From NCBI GenBank assembly GCA_963977405.1, contig CAXBOY010000005.1, positions 1 through 64,000 of the forward strand: 64,000 nt of DNA. Direction: 5' to 3'. A program made the translations under genes and the position numbers. A model generated the notes under the pieces. The model searched no databases, had not been told where the DNA came from, and saw only the letters and a program-made list of their open reading frames with translations. This document shows, piece by piece, positions 44,411-52,626 of this stretch; within the stretch, counting starts at the first letter, position 1; every line of letters starts with the position of its first letter. Origin of the DNA: UBA5078 sp963977405 (lineage in GTDB: Bacteria > Pseudomonadota > Gammaproteobacteria > Pseudomonadales > Pseudohongiellaceae).

Positions 44411-44464
44411 CCACTGACTGTGGGAGCTTGCCCTGCAAGCGAAGGGTGCGATTGATGATGATCT
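44411..44464 (+). repeat. REP-like repeat unit 3 (forward half only)
   Basis: This half matches the first 54 bases of unit 2 at 50 positions. It has the stem GCTTGC-CCT-GCAAGC (44426-44440). It ends at the stop codon of the convergent rluE gene, overlapping it by 2 bases. Confidence 0.85.
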
Positions 44465-45011
44465 ATAGCGAACCCACCTCAATCATCCGCGACTCACAGG
44501 GCATCAGACCTTCCAGTTGCCATGGGCCGATGCTTACGCGGATCAGGCGTAGGGTTGGGTAGCCTACTGCCGCTGTCATTCGTCGCACCTGCCGATTCTT
44601 GCCCTCGAATATGGTCAGCTCTACCCATGATGTTGGGATTGCCTTGCGCTCCCGGATCGGAGGCGTGCGTGGCCATACTTCCACATTGCTTAGTCGCCGT
44701 GCCTGTGCAGGCCGGGTAAGACCATCTTTCAGCCTTACCCCCTTCGCCAGCTCCTGTAAGGCCTCATCGCTAATTTCGCCCTCTACCTGCGCCCAATAGA
44801 CCTTACCTAGTTTGTGTTTCGGGTCGCTGATGCGCGCCTGCAGTTTGCCGCAGTCTGTTAGCAATAATAGCCCTTCCGAGTCTCTGTCTAGCCGTCCCGC
44901 CGGGTAGAAACCCTTTTGCTCGATACACGCCGACAGCGTTTGCCGATCGCTCTGATCCGTAAACTGCGACAGCATGTCGTAGGGTTTGTTGAGTAGTATT
45001 AGCCTGGCCAT
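44463..45011 (-). CDS. rluE: 23S rRNA pseudouridine synthase (RluE type)
   Basis: A small RsuA-family enzyme that makes pseudouridine 2457 in 23S rRNA in E. coli. The 182 residues start LILLNKPYDMLSQFTD without an S4 domain, as in RluE. The catalytic aspartate D42 is in GRLDRDSEGLLLL, and FEGKNRQVRRMTAAVGYPT is the second conserved motif. It is divergent from icd, the arrangement seen near icd in other gammaproteobacteria. Its 3' end touches the REP array. Confidence 0.93.
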   Translation of the reverse strand: MARLILLNKPYDMLSQFTDQSDRQTLSACIEQKGFYPAGRLDRDSEGLLLLTDCGKLQARISDPKHKLGKVYWAQVEGEISDEALQELAKGVRLKDGLTRPAQARRLSNVEVWPRTPPIRERKAIPTSWVELTIFEGKNRQVRRMTAAVGYPTLRLIRVSIGPWQLEGLMPCESRMIEVGSL

Positions 45012-45091
45012 AAAGCGTCAATATTGTCCTGTAAGGTCGTGGTAGCAGCGAAATTGCGGTTCTTGCGGGCTTTTCGCGTCGTGTTTGCGTC

Positions 45092-45120
45092 TATTCTAAC
45101 AAAGCCTCTGCTGCTATAAT
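45092..45120 (+). promoter_or_regulatory. Promoter of icd (extended -10)
   Basis: TGCTATAAT at 45112-45120 combines a perfect -10 box with the TG extension. The -35 region at 45092-45097 (TATTCT) is weak, as is tolerated with an extended -10. The leader to the ATG is about 110 bases and contains an inverted repeat. Confidence 0.6.
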
Positions 45121-45143
45121 GCGCCGCAAAATAATCTAGAGTA

Positions 45144-45174
45144 GATCTCTCGAATCTGCCGCAGTGTAGAGATC
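45144..45174 (+). other. Nested inverted repeat in the icd leader
   Basis: GATCTCT (45144-45150) pairs with AGAGATC (45168-45174). Inside the loop, CTGC-C-GCAG (45156-45164) could also form a small stem. It could be a leader structure in the icd mRNA or a binding site on DNA. Its role is unknown. Confidence 0.4.
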
Positions 45175-45239
45175 AGAAATGACAATCCCGCCACTGAAAA
45201 CCCTAAGGTGAATCCGGTTTACATAAACAAGGAACAACT

Positions 45240-47465
45240 ATGACTAATGCTCCAACGATAATCTATACCATCACTGATGAAGCTCCTGCGCTTGCCACCT
45301 ATTCTCTGCTCCCGATTATCCAAACGTTTACCGAGCCGGCAGGAATCAGTGTAACGACTAAGGACATTTCCCTGGCGGGACGCATAATCGCGAATTTTGC
45401 GGATTATCTGAGTGCGGAACAACAACAATCGGACGCTCTGGCCGAATTAGGCGATCTTGCTAAGACTCCGGAGGCCAATATCATCAAGCTTCCGAATATC
45501 AGCGCCTCCATTCCGCAGCTCCATGCTGCGATCAAAGAATTACAGAAGCATGGCTATGCATTACCCGATTATCCTGAGGATCCTAGCAGCGACGAAGACA
45601 AGGCAGTCAAAGCCCGCTATGCGAAAGTGTTGGGAAGTGCTGTAAACCCCGTACTGCGCGAAGGCAACTCCGATCGCCGTGTCGCTGCGCCTGTTAAGGC
45701 CTATGCGCGTAAGAATCCACACTCCATGGGTAAGTGGGCTAGCGATTCGAAATCTCACGTCGCCAACATGAGCGAAGGGGATTTCTACTCCAGCGAGAAA
45801 TCCTATGTTGCTGAAAAGGCCTGCACCGTAAAGATTGAGTTCGTCGCTGCCGATGGCGCCACGACAGTTTTGAAAGAGAAGACAGCGCTGTTGGCTGGCG
45901 AGGTTATCGACGCCTCCGTAATGCGTGCGAAGTCTCTGCGTGCATTCTTCGAAGCGCAGATCGATGACGCGAAGAACAGCGGCGTGTTGCTGTCGTTGCA
46001 CCTTAAAGCGACCATGATGAAAGTGTCGGACCCCATCATGTTTGGCTACGCTGTCACCGTGTACTACAAAGATGTTTTCGAAAAATACGCTGCCGTATTT
46101 AAAGAGTTAGGGGTGGATCCTGCTAATGGTTTGGGCGATGTATACGAGAAGATCAAGCGTCTTCCCGATGCGCAACGTGAGCAGATCGAGGCAGATATTC
46201 AGGCGGTATACGCTACGCGCCCAGCGCTAGCGATGGTCGACTCGGATAAGGGCATTACGAACCTACACGTACCTAGTGATGTCATTGTGGATGCCTCTAT
46301 GCCCGCAGCGATTCGCTCCTCTGGTCAGATGTGGGGTTCCGATGGCAAGTTACACGACACGAAAGCGATGATTCCAGATCGTTGCTACGCCGGCATCTAC
46401 CAAGAGACTATCGAGTTCTGTAAGAAGCACGGCGCGTTCGATGTGACCACTATGGGCAGCGTTGCGAACGTTGGCCTGATGGCACAGAAAGCAGAAGAGT
46501 ACGGTTCACACGACAAGACCTTCAAGATTCCTGCTGCTGGCAGCGTGCGTGTGAGTGACGAGTCTGGAAAGACTATTTTTGAACACAGTGTCGAGCAAGG
46601 CGATATCTGGCGTATGTGTCAGACTAAAGACTTGCCGATTCAAGATTGGGTTAAGCTCGCAGTCACGCGTGCGCGCGCAACGATGACTCCGGCTGTTTTC
46701 TGGCTAGACGAGAACCGTGCCCACGACCGCGAGCTCATCAAGAAGGTTGAGCAGTATCTGCAAACTCATAACACTGATGGTTTGGAGATTCTCATTAAGT
46801 CACCCGTTGAGGCGATTCGTTTCTCTCTCGAGCGCATCAAGGACGGCAAAGATACTATCTCCGTCACCGGTAACGTACTGCGGGATTATTTGACCGATCT
46901 GTTTCCAATTCTAGAGCTGGGTACCAGCGCGAAGATGCTATCCATCGTTCCATTGCTGGCCGGTGGAGGTCTGTTCGAAACTGGTGCAGGTGGTTCTGCG
47001 CCTAAGCACGTCCAACAGTTTGTAGAAGAAGGGCACTTACGTTGGGATTCGCTGGGTGAGTTTCTCGCGTTAGCGGTATCTCTTGAGGACCTGGGCGCTA
47101 AGACTAAGAATGCAAAGGCTTTGGTTTTAGCGAAGACCTTGAACGAGGCCACTGGCAAGTTCCTAGACAACGACAAATCTCCAGATCGTAAAGTGGGTCA
47201 GCTCGACAACCGTGGCAGTCATTTCTACTTGGCAATGTACTGGGCGCAAGCTCTAGCTGCGCAAAGCGATGACGTGCAGTTGCAGCAGCGTTTTGCCAAA
47301 CTTGCCGGCGAGCTAACTCAGAAGGAAGAGACAATTGTGCAAGAGTTGAATAGCTCACAGGGCGAGCCGATGGATATCGGTGGGTATTACCAGCCAGATC
47401 TTGCGAAGGCATCCAGCGCAATGCGACCGAGCGCTACCCTGAACGAAGCTTTGGCAAGCGCGTAA
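45240..47465 (+). CDS. icd: Isocitrate dehydrogenase, NADP-dependent, monomeric type
   Basis: A TCA-cycle enzyme converting isocitrate to 2-oxoglutarate. The 741 residues and the start IIYTITDEAPALATYSLLPII identify the monomeric (IDH-II, about 80 kDa) class, not the 416-residue dimeric Icd of E. coli. Family segments include NPVLREGNSDRRVAAPVK, the hallmark GKWASDSKSHVANM and DNRGSHFYLAMYWA. An AAGGAACAACT site lies before the ATG. It is followed by a strong inverted repeat shared with convergent cspD. The symbol idh is also used. Confidence 0.96.
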   Translation: MTNAPTIIYTITDEAPALATYSLLPIIQTFTEPAGISVTTKDISLAGRIIANFADYLSAEQQQSDALAELGDLAKTPEANIIKLPNISASIPQLHAAIKELQKHGYALPDYPEDPSSDEDKAVKARYAKVLGSAVNPVLREGNSDRRVAAPVKAYARKNPHSMGKWASDSKSHVANMSEGDFYSSEKSYVAEKACTVKIEFVAADGATTVLKEKTALLAGEVIDASVMRAKSLRAFFEAQIDDAKNSGVLLSLHLKATMMKVSDPIMFGYAVTVYYKDVFEKYAAVFKELGVDPANGLGDVYEKIKRLPDAQREQIEADIQAVYATRPALAMVDSDKGITNLHVPSDVIVDASMPAAIRSSGQMWGSDGKLHDTKAMIPDRCYAGIYQETIEFCKKHGAFDVTTMGSVANVGLMAQKAEEYGSHDKTFKIPAAGSVRVSDESGKTIFEHSVEQGDIWRMCQTKDLPIQDWVKLAVTRARATMTPAVFWLDENRAHDRELIKKVEQYLQTHNTDGLEILIKSPVEAIRFSLERIKDGKDTISVTGNVLRDYLTDLFPILELGTSAKMLSIVPLLAGGGLFETGAGGSAPKHVQQFVEEGHLRWDSLGEFLALAVSLEDLGAKTKNAKALVLAKTLNEATGKFLDNDKSPDRKVGQLDNRGSHFYLAMYWAQALAAQSDDVQLQQRFAKLAGELTQKEETIVQELNSSQGEPMDIGGYYQPDLAKASSAMRPSATLNEALASA

Positions 47466-47503
47466 GCGATCTGCAAAAAGCGTCGTTAGAGGGGTTTTCA
47501 AGA

Positions 47504-47533
47504 AGCCCTTCATCATTTGCATGGTGAAGGGCT
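47504..47533. terminator. Bidirectional terminator-like hairpin between icd and cspD
   Basis: AGCCCTTCA (47504-47512) pairs perfectly with TGAAGGGCT (47525-47533), and further T-G and C-G pairs extend the stem inward. It lies between gene ends that face each other. Flanking T runs are short on both strands (TTTG on +, TTGAAAA on -). Confidence 0.65.
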
Positions 47534-47567
47534 ATTTGGGAATTAGCGTTTTAGAGATTCAAAGGCA

Positions 47568-47813
47568 TCAACTGTCGTCACCTGATTGTGCCTCGACGGA
47601 CTGCTCTTCACCGATTGGTATAATGTTGGCAGCGTGTAAGCCTTTGGGGCCCTCTATAGTTTCAAACGAAACAGTTTGGCCAGCCTTCAGGGTTTTATAG
47701 CCTTCCATCCCAATGGCTGAGTAGTGCGCGAATAAATCGTCGCCGCCATTGTCAGGTAGAATAAAACCAAAACCTTTTGCGTTATTGAACCACTTCACTT
47801 GCCCAGTATTCAT
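47568..47813 (-). CDS. cspD: Cold-shock-domain protein (CspD-like)
   Basis: A single-stranded nucleic acid binding protein of 81 residues. The two RNA-binding motifs are visible as VKWFNNAKGFGFI and LFAHYSAI (K-G-F-G-F, and a V-F-V-H variant). The C-terminal tail is acidic. The longer form and its position next to clpS-clpA suggest CspD, which in E. coli inhibits replication in stationary phase. ATG 47813 has GGGAG 8 bases upstream. Confidence 0.9.
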   Translation of the reverse strand: MNTGQVKWFNNAKGFGFILPDNGGDDLFAHYSAIGMEGYKTLKAGQTVSFETIEGPKGLHAANIIPIGEEQSVEAQSGDDS

Positions 47814-47878
47814 GGCAAAACTCCCGTGTAACGTGTTGTTGTTATTTTTTGTACTTAGGATTAACACTTGCAGCACTT

Positions 47879-47907
47879 CGTATAACGCACTGCTTTATAC
47901 TTGTCAA
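47879..47907 (-). promoter_or_regulatory. Strong promoter of cspD
   Basis: On the - strand a perfect TTGACA (47907-47902), a 17-base spacer and TATACG (47884-47879) are present. The mRNA leader would be about 60 bases, shorter than the long cold-shock leaders of cspA-type genes. Confidence 0.7.
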
Positions 47908-48111
47908 CGTTGATAGCAGGCGTGAACGTCCCCATTAAGGAAGTGGTAGGCGGGTACTAAGCCCGAGATTACACGTTTCCAACGGTTGCCACAGGGGCGT
48001 TAAATATTTTTTTGATTCCATAAATCAGGCGTATCATGGGGGTGTAAGGCGATTTGCCTAGGCGCTCCGGTGCATTCGATCGAAGCAGCAAGTAATTAGG
48101 ATAGAGGCAAG

Positions 48112-48498
48112 ATGGTTGAGACAGTAAACCCAGACGTGCGCTTCGAGCGTATTGATACATTAGTCACTGCGCAATGGGACGAAGATGCGGGCAATGGCCG
48201 CGATGGTGCGCTTGCTACCTCGGCCGCGCGCCCAAAGCTCGCTAAGCCGCCGATGTATAAGGTGGTGATTTTTAACGACGATTACACGCCCATGGATTTT
48301 GTTGTAGATGTCCTATGTACTTTTTTCAATATGAATGTAGAGAAAGCCACGCAGATCATGTTAAAGGTACACACAGAGGGTAAGGCAGTATGCGGGGTCT
48401 ATACCAAAGACGTCGCAGAAACGAAGGCTGAGCAAGTCAATGGCTATTCTCAAGAATGCGAACAGCCGCTTCTTTGTAACGTTGAAGTAGATAGTTAA
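48112..48498 (+). CDS. clpS: ClpS adaptor of the ClpAP protease
   Basis: It delivers proteins with Leu, Phe, Tyr or Trp at the N-terminus to ClpAP. The 128 residues have a flexible N-terminal arm of about 45 residues. The core then begins KPPMYKVVIFNDDYTPMDFV. The residues that hold the N-terminal amino group are present: N55, D56, D57 and H87 in VHTEG. GAGGCA precedes ATG 48112. clpA follows 16 bases later. Confidence 0.95.
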   Translation: MVETVNPDVRFERIDTLVTAQWDEDAGNGRDGALATSAARPKLAKPPMYKVVIFNDDYTPMDFVVDVLCTFFNMNVEKATQIMLKVHTEGKAVCGVYTKDVAETKAEQVNGYSQECEQPLLCNVEVDS

Positions 48499-48514
48499 AC
48501 GTAAAGGCAATCCT

Positions 48515-50809
48515 ATGTTGAGCAAAGATCTAGAAATTACTTTGAACAGCGCCTTTTCCGGAGCCAGGAAGAAGCGACACGAATACATGACGGTAGAGCA
48601 CTTACTACTCGCTCTACTAGACAACGATATCGCCGCCGACGTGTTACTCGCCTGCGGCGCTGACCTTGCGCGCTTGCGTGACGAGCTGCTCGAGTTCGTT
48701 GACTCCACAACTCCATTAATCCCAGAGCTCGAGATTGAGCGGGAGACACAGCCAACTCTTGGCTTTCAGCGCGTTCTTCAGCGTGCTGTTTTTCATGTGC
48801 AGTCCTCCGGAAAGCGCGAAGTCACTGGCGCCAATGTGCTGGTGGCGATTTTCAGCGAACAAGAGAGCCAAGCGGTGTTCTTGTTGCGTCAGCAAGATGT
48901 CGCTCGTATCGACGTTGTGAATTACATCACCCATGGTACATCTAAGGTCCCTGGGCACGAGGGAGGAGCGGAGCCTTCGCCACAGCAACAAGATGGCGAG
49001 GAAGAGGGCATCGAGCGCGCCGCAAGTGCACTAGAGAGCTTCGCGAGCAATCTGAATGAACAGGCAATTCTCGGTAAAATCGACCCACTAATTGGCCGTG
49101 ATGCCGAGGTCACTCGCCTGATTCAAGTTCTGTCTCGTCGCCGCAAGAATAATCCTCTGCTAGTGGGAGAGTCTGGTGTCGGCAAGACTGCGGTAGTCGA
49201 GGGCCTAGCCCGTAAGATCGTGGAAGGACAGGTACCCGATGTGTTGAAGGGCAACGTCATCTATTCACTCGATCTAGGTTCGCTACTGGCAGGTACCAAG
49301 TATCGCGGTGACTTCGAGAAGCGCTTCAAGGCACTACTGGGTGAGCTAAAGAAAAACCCTAAGGCCATCCTCTTTATCGACGAAATTCATACCATTATCG
49401 GTGCCGGAGCGGCGTCTGGTGGCGTCATGGACGCCTCGAATCTGCTTAAGCCTGTGCTGACCTCGGGGGATTTGCGTTGTGTCGGCTCAACGACATATCA
49501 AGAATATCGCGGCATTTTCGAAAAAGATCGCGCTTTATCGCGCCGTTTTCAGAAAATCGATGTTGATGAGCCGGATGTCGAGACTACTTATCGAATCCTC
49601 AAAGGGCTCAAGTCGCGCTTTGAAGAACACCACGATCTACGCTACAGCGATAATTCGTTGCGGGTTGCTTCTGAATTGGCAGGTCGCTACATCAATGATC
49701 GCTTCATGCCTGACAAGGCAATAGATGTAATCGACGAGGCTGGTGCATATCAGCGCCTACAGCCAGCTAGTAAACGAAAGAAGCTGATTCAGGCGCAGGA
49801 TATGGAGCGTGTAGTAGCCGCTATCGCTCGGATTCCGCCGAAACACGTGTCGACTTCCGATGTAGAGGCTCTTAAGAATCTAGATGAAAACCTGCGCATG
49901 GTGGTGTTTGGTCAGGACGAGGCGATCGAGAATCTATCCTCGGCCATAAAACTCTCACGCGCCGGGCTGAACCATCCCGACAAGCCTATTGGCTCCTATT
50001 TATTCTCTGGCCCCACCGGCGTCGGCAAGACCGAAGTCAGTCGTCAGCTGGCGAAGATTCTCGGTATCGAGCTGATTCGTTTCGATATGTCCGAATACAT
50101 GGAGCGCCACACGGTGTCTCGTTTGATCGGTGCGCCTCCCGGTTATGTGGGCTTCGACCAGGGTGGCTTGCTGACCGAGGCGGTTGGTAAGGCACCGCAT
50201 TGTGTTCTTTTACTCGATGAGATCGAGAAGGCGCACCCGGATGTCTTTAACTTGCTCCTGCAAGTTATGGATCACGGTGCGTTAACGGACAATAACGGGC
50301 GCAAGGCGGATTTCCGCAATGTCATTCTCATTATGACCACCAATGCGGGCGCACAAGAGATGTCTAGAGCCTCTATTGGCTTTACGCTGCAGAATCACAG
50401 CACCGACGGTATGGAGGCTCTGAAGAAGACCTTTAGCCCTGAGTTCCGCAACCGACTCGATGCTATCGTGCAGTTCGGCGCTTTAAACACTGAGACGATA
50501 CGTACGGTAGTGGATAAGTTCTTGGTCGAGTTGCAGGTGCAACTGGATGACAAGAAGGTCACCCTGCATGTTGATGATAGTGCGCGGGATTGGTTTGTTG
50601 AGCACGGCTATAGTCTCACTATGGGCGCACGCCCGATGGCAAGGCTCATTCAAGACAAGCTGAAGAAGTCGCTGGCAGAGGCCATTTTGTTTGGAGAGCT
50701 CACTGATGGAGGCGAGGTCGTCGTTTCGATAGAGAAAGACGAGGTCAAGCTCGAGATCAAGGGGCGTAAAAACGCAGAGGGCAGAGAGCTGAGCAAGAGC
50801 GAGGGCTAA
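48515..50809 (+). CDS. clpA: ATP-dependent Clp protease ATP-binding subunit ClpA
   Basis: A hexameric AAA+ unfoldase that feeds substrates to ClpP. The 764 residues contain the double N-domain (about 1-145), a first AAA+ module with Walker A GESGVGKTAVVEG and Walker B ILFIDEIHTI, and a second with GPTGVGKTEVSRQ and VLLLDEIEKAHP. The C-terminal D2 small domain ends with GARPMARLIQDKLKKSLAEAI. There is no ClpB-type coiled middle domain. It is coupled to clpS; clpP is not in the window. Confidence 0.97.
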   Translation: MLSKDLEITLNSAFSGARKKRHEYMTVEHLLLALLDNDIAADVLLACGADLARLRDELLEFVDSTTPLIPELEIERETQPTLGFQRVLQRAVFHVQSSGKREVTGANVLVAIFSEQESQAVFLLRQQDVARIDVVNYITHGTSKVPGHEGGAEPSPQQQDGEEEGIERAASALESFASNLNEQAILGKIDPLIGRDAEVTRLIQVLSRRRKNNPLLVGESGVGKTAVVEGLARKIVEGQVPDVLKGNVIYSLDLGSLLAGTKYRGDFEKRFKALLGELKKNPKAILFIDEIHTIIGAGAASGGVMDASNLLKPVLTSGDLRCVGSTTYQEYRGIFEKDRALSRRFQKIDVDEPDVETTYRILKGLKSRFEEHHDLRYSDNSLRVASELAGRYINDRFMPDKAIDVIDEAGAYQRLQPASKRKKLIQAQDMERVVAAIARIPPKHVSTSDVEALKNLDENLRMVVFGQDEAIENLSSAIKLSRAGLNHPDKPIGSYLFSGPTGVGKTEVSRQLAKILGIELIRFDMSEYMERHTVSRLIGAPPGYVGFDQGGLLTEAVGKAPHCVLLLDEIEKAHPDVFNLLLQVMDHGALTDNNGRKADFRNVILIMTTNAGAQEMSRASIGFTLQNHSTDGMEALKKTFSPEFRNRLDAIVQFGALNTETIRTVVDKFLVELQVQLDDKKVTLHVDDSARDWFVEHGYSLTMGARPMARLIQDKLKKSLAEAILFGELTDGGEVVVSIEKDEVKLEIKGRKNAEGRELSKSEG

Positions 50810-50819
50810 GGCTCTCGCT
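50798..50819. terminator. Hairpin at the convergent clpA/infA ends
   Basis: AGCGAG (50798-50803) pairs with CTCGCT (50814-50819), and G-T, G-C and C-G pairs extend it to 9 base pairs. It overlaps the clpA stop codon. T runs are weak on both sides, so termination is plausible but not certain. Confidence 0.35.
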
Positions 50820-50827
50820 GCTTTCGC

Positions 50828-51046
50828 TTAGCGGGCGCGGTAGGTGATGCGGCCTTTGCTCAAGTCGTAAGGAGTGAGTTCTACTTTGACCTGGTCACCG
50901 GTCAGAATACGGATGTAGTTTTTTCTCATTTTGCCGGAGATATGGGCGGTCACGATGTGGCCGTTCTCTAGCTTCACGCGAAACATGGTGTTGGGAAGGG
51001 TATCCACAACTTCACCATCCATTTCGATCTGATCTTCTTTTGCCAT
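50828..51046 (-). CDS. infA: Translation initiation factor IF-1
   Basis: It binds the ribosomal A site during initiation. The 72 residues equal E. coli IF-1 in length. It is an S1-like OB fold with MAKEDQIEMDGEVVDTLPNT at the start and the RNA-binding RKNYIRILTGDQVKVELTPY in the middle. ATG 51046 is chosen over an in-frame TTG 51052 by family match. It lies between the N-degron genes clpA and bpt/aat, the usual gammaproteobacterial position. Confidence 0.97.
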   Translation of the reverse strand: MAKEDQIEMDGEVVDTLPNTMFRVKLENGHIVTAHISGKMRKNYIRILTGDQVKVELTPYDLSKGRITYRAR

Positions 51047-51112
51047 TAACAATCAATCCTGTTTGGGGTAAGCGGGCCTAGAATGGCCGCGGGCGGACAA
51101 AAACGTGCGCGC

Positions 51113-51141
51113 ATTTTGCCCCATTTAGCGTAAATAAGCAA
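51113..51141 (-). promoter_or_regulatory. Candidate promoter of infA
   Basis: TTGCTT (51141-51136), a 17-base spacer and CAAAAT (51118-51113) on the - strand lie in the 148-base gap between bpt and infA. The match is moderate. Confidence 0.4.
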
Positions 51142-51194
51142 AACTCCTTCATTTTTAAGCAAATTCAATGCGGGCGTTGATGCCTGTACTGATA

Positions 51195-51908
51195 TTAGTT
51201 TAGTAAAACCCAGCCGCGCTCCATGAGTATCTCCAGTGGGCGGTAGTCGGTCTTGTAGCGCATCTTGTCGCACTCCTTAATCCAATAGCCTAGATAGACA
51301 TAGGGCAGGTTCAGTCGCCGCGCTTTCTCGATCTGCCACAGAATGACGTAGCTGCCCAAGGAGCGGCTGCTTTGATCTGGGTCGAAGAAGGTGTACATGG
51401 CGGACAGACCATGGTCGAGTTCATCCATTACGCTTAGCGCGACAAGGTTCTGTTGGTCGTAAAAACCGTAGTAGCGCGTGGTCTCTGTCTTAGCCTCGAT
51501 GAAGGCTTGATATTGTTCTAACGAGGGCGGATACATATCGCCGTCGATGTGTCGTGTGTTGATGTAGCGGCTGTACAGATCGAAGAATTGCGGAGAGTCG
51601 AGATGCTTTATCTCCTGACTGCGCAGGTCCTGATTGCGCCGCCATACCCGCTTGAAGCGCTTGTTCTGCTGGAACTCGCGTACCTTGATGCGCGCCGAAA
51701 GACAGGCCTGGCAAGCATCGCAGGCAGGGCGGTAAAGATGGGTGCCACTGCGCCGAAAACCAGCGGTGACCAAAGCGCTGTAGATTCCTTTGGATAAGGG
51801 CACTGCAGGGTCTAAGAAGACCGTGCGCGCCTGTTCTCCGGGCAGATAACTACAGGGGTGCGCGGTGGTCTGATAGAACTGTAATTGCTGAATATCATCC
51901 GCTTGCAA
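51195..51908 (-). CDS. bpt: Aspartate/glutamate leucyltransferase (Bpt)
   Basis: It adds leucine from leucyl-tRNA to N-terminal Asp or Glu, marking proteins for ClpS. The 237 residues show the ATE-family start HPCSYLPGEQARTVFLDP with the paired cysteines further on in CDACQACLSARI, and YVYLGYWIKECDKMRYKTDY near the end. The start is TTG 51908 with GGAG about 10 bases upstream. It overlaps the end of aat by 14 bases, so both transferases are co-translated. Confidence 0.94.
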   Translation of the reverse strand: MQADDIQQLQFYQTTAHPCSYLPGEQARTVFLDPAVPLSKGIYSALVTAGFRRSGTHLYRPACDACQACLSARIKVREFQQNKRFKRVWRRNQDLRSQEIKHLDSPQFFDLYSRYINTRHIDGDMYPPSLEQYQAFIEAKTETTRYYGFYDQQNLVALSVMDELDHGLSAMYTFFDPDQSSRSLGSYVILWQIEKARRLNLPYVYLGYWIKECDKMRYKTDYRPLEILMERGWVLLN

Positions 51909-52608
51909 GGTCGTTTAGCTCCATTTCCCAAAGGCCTTGTTTGCCAGGTAGTGAGCGGGCCTGCTCTAGTATCTCTAGAAACTGAGCCCTCGGCATATCT
52001 TGTGCGCCGAGGCTGCGCAGATGTTCGCTTGGTACCTGGCAGTCGATGAGTTGATAGTGCCAGAGCTGCAACTGTTTCACGAGCCAAATGAAGCCGGTTT
52101 TTGAGGCATTGTCCCGTAGGCTAAACATAGACTCTCCGAAGAAAAGCTGCCCCATGGCGATGCCATAGAGTCCGCCGACCAAAGTCCCCTCATGCCAGAC
52201 CTCTACCGAATGGGCTATGCCGCGTTGATGAAGGGCACAATAAGCCTCCTGCATAGGTTCGGTAATCCAGGTGCCTGGGTAGACCTCGCGAGTCATGGCG
52301 CAGTGTTCTATTACCTGTTTGAACGCTCGGTCGAGTGTGACCTGATACTCGCCGCGGCGCAGTACCTTGCGCATACTGCGGGAGATGACGAGTTCGGTCG
52401 GCCGCAGAGCCATGCGCAATGACGGGCTCCACCAGAGAATGGGTTGGTCGTCCTGATACCACGGGAAAATGCCGTGCTCGTAGGCAAGAATGAGCCGCTC
52501 GCAACTTAGGTCGCCCCCGGCGGCAAGCAAGCCGTCGGGGTCTTTCAATGCCTTACTCACAGAGGGAAAGGCAAGGTCTGTGTCGTTCAGCCAGGGCAGC
52601 TTACTCAT
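51895..52608 (-). CDS. aat: Leucyl/phenylalanyl-tRNA--protein transferase
   Basis: It adds Leu or Phe to N-terminal Arg or Lys of proteins, making them ClpS-ClpAP substrates. The 237 residues match Aat. FPSVSKALKDPDGLLAAGGD and YEHGIFPWYQDDQPILWWSP are the family opening, and GIAHSVEVW, GGLYGIAMGQLFFGESMFS and DCQVPSEHLRSLGA follow. It starts 18 bases after trxB and overlaps bpt. Confidence 0.96.
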   Translation of the reverse strand: MSKLPWLNDTDLAFPSVSKALKDPDGLLAAGGDLSCERLILAYEHGIFPWYQDDQPILWWSPSLRMALRPTELVISRSMRKVLRRGEYQVTLDRAFKQVIEHCAMTREVYPGTWITEPMQEAYCALHQRGIAHSVEVWHEGTLVGGLYGIAMGQLFFGESMFSLRDNASKTGFIWLVKQLQLWHYQLIDCQVPSEHLRSLGAQDMPRAQFLEILEQARSLPGKQGLWEMELNDLASG

Positions 52609-52626
52609 CGCGAGTCTCCGCCGGTC

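Noticed and set aside
44141..44464. Possible CRISPR array
   Set aside because: Units are long (124-146 bases), imperfect inverted pairs and few. They lack short identical repeats with unique spacers, and no cas gene is near.
44141..44482. A 113-codon open frame on the - strand across the repeats
   Set aside because: Its protein merely translates the repeat units (repeating arginine/serine-rich phrases), and it has no ribosome site. It is an artefact of the REP array.
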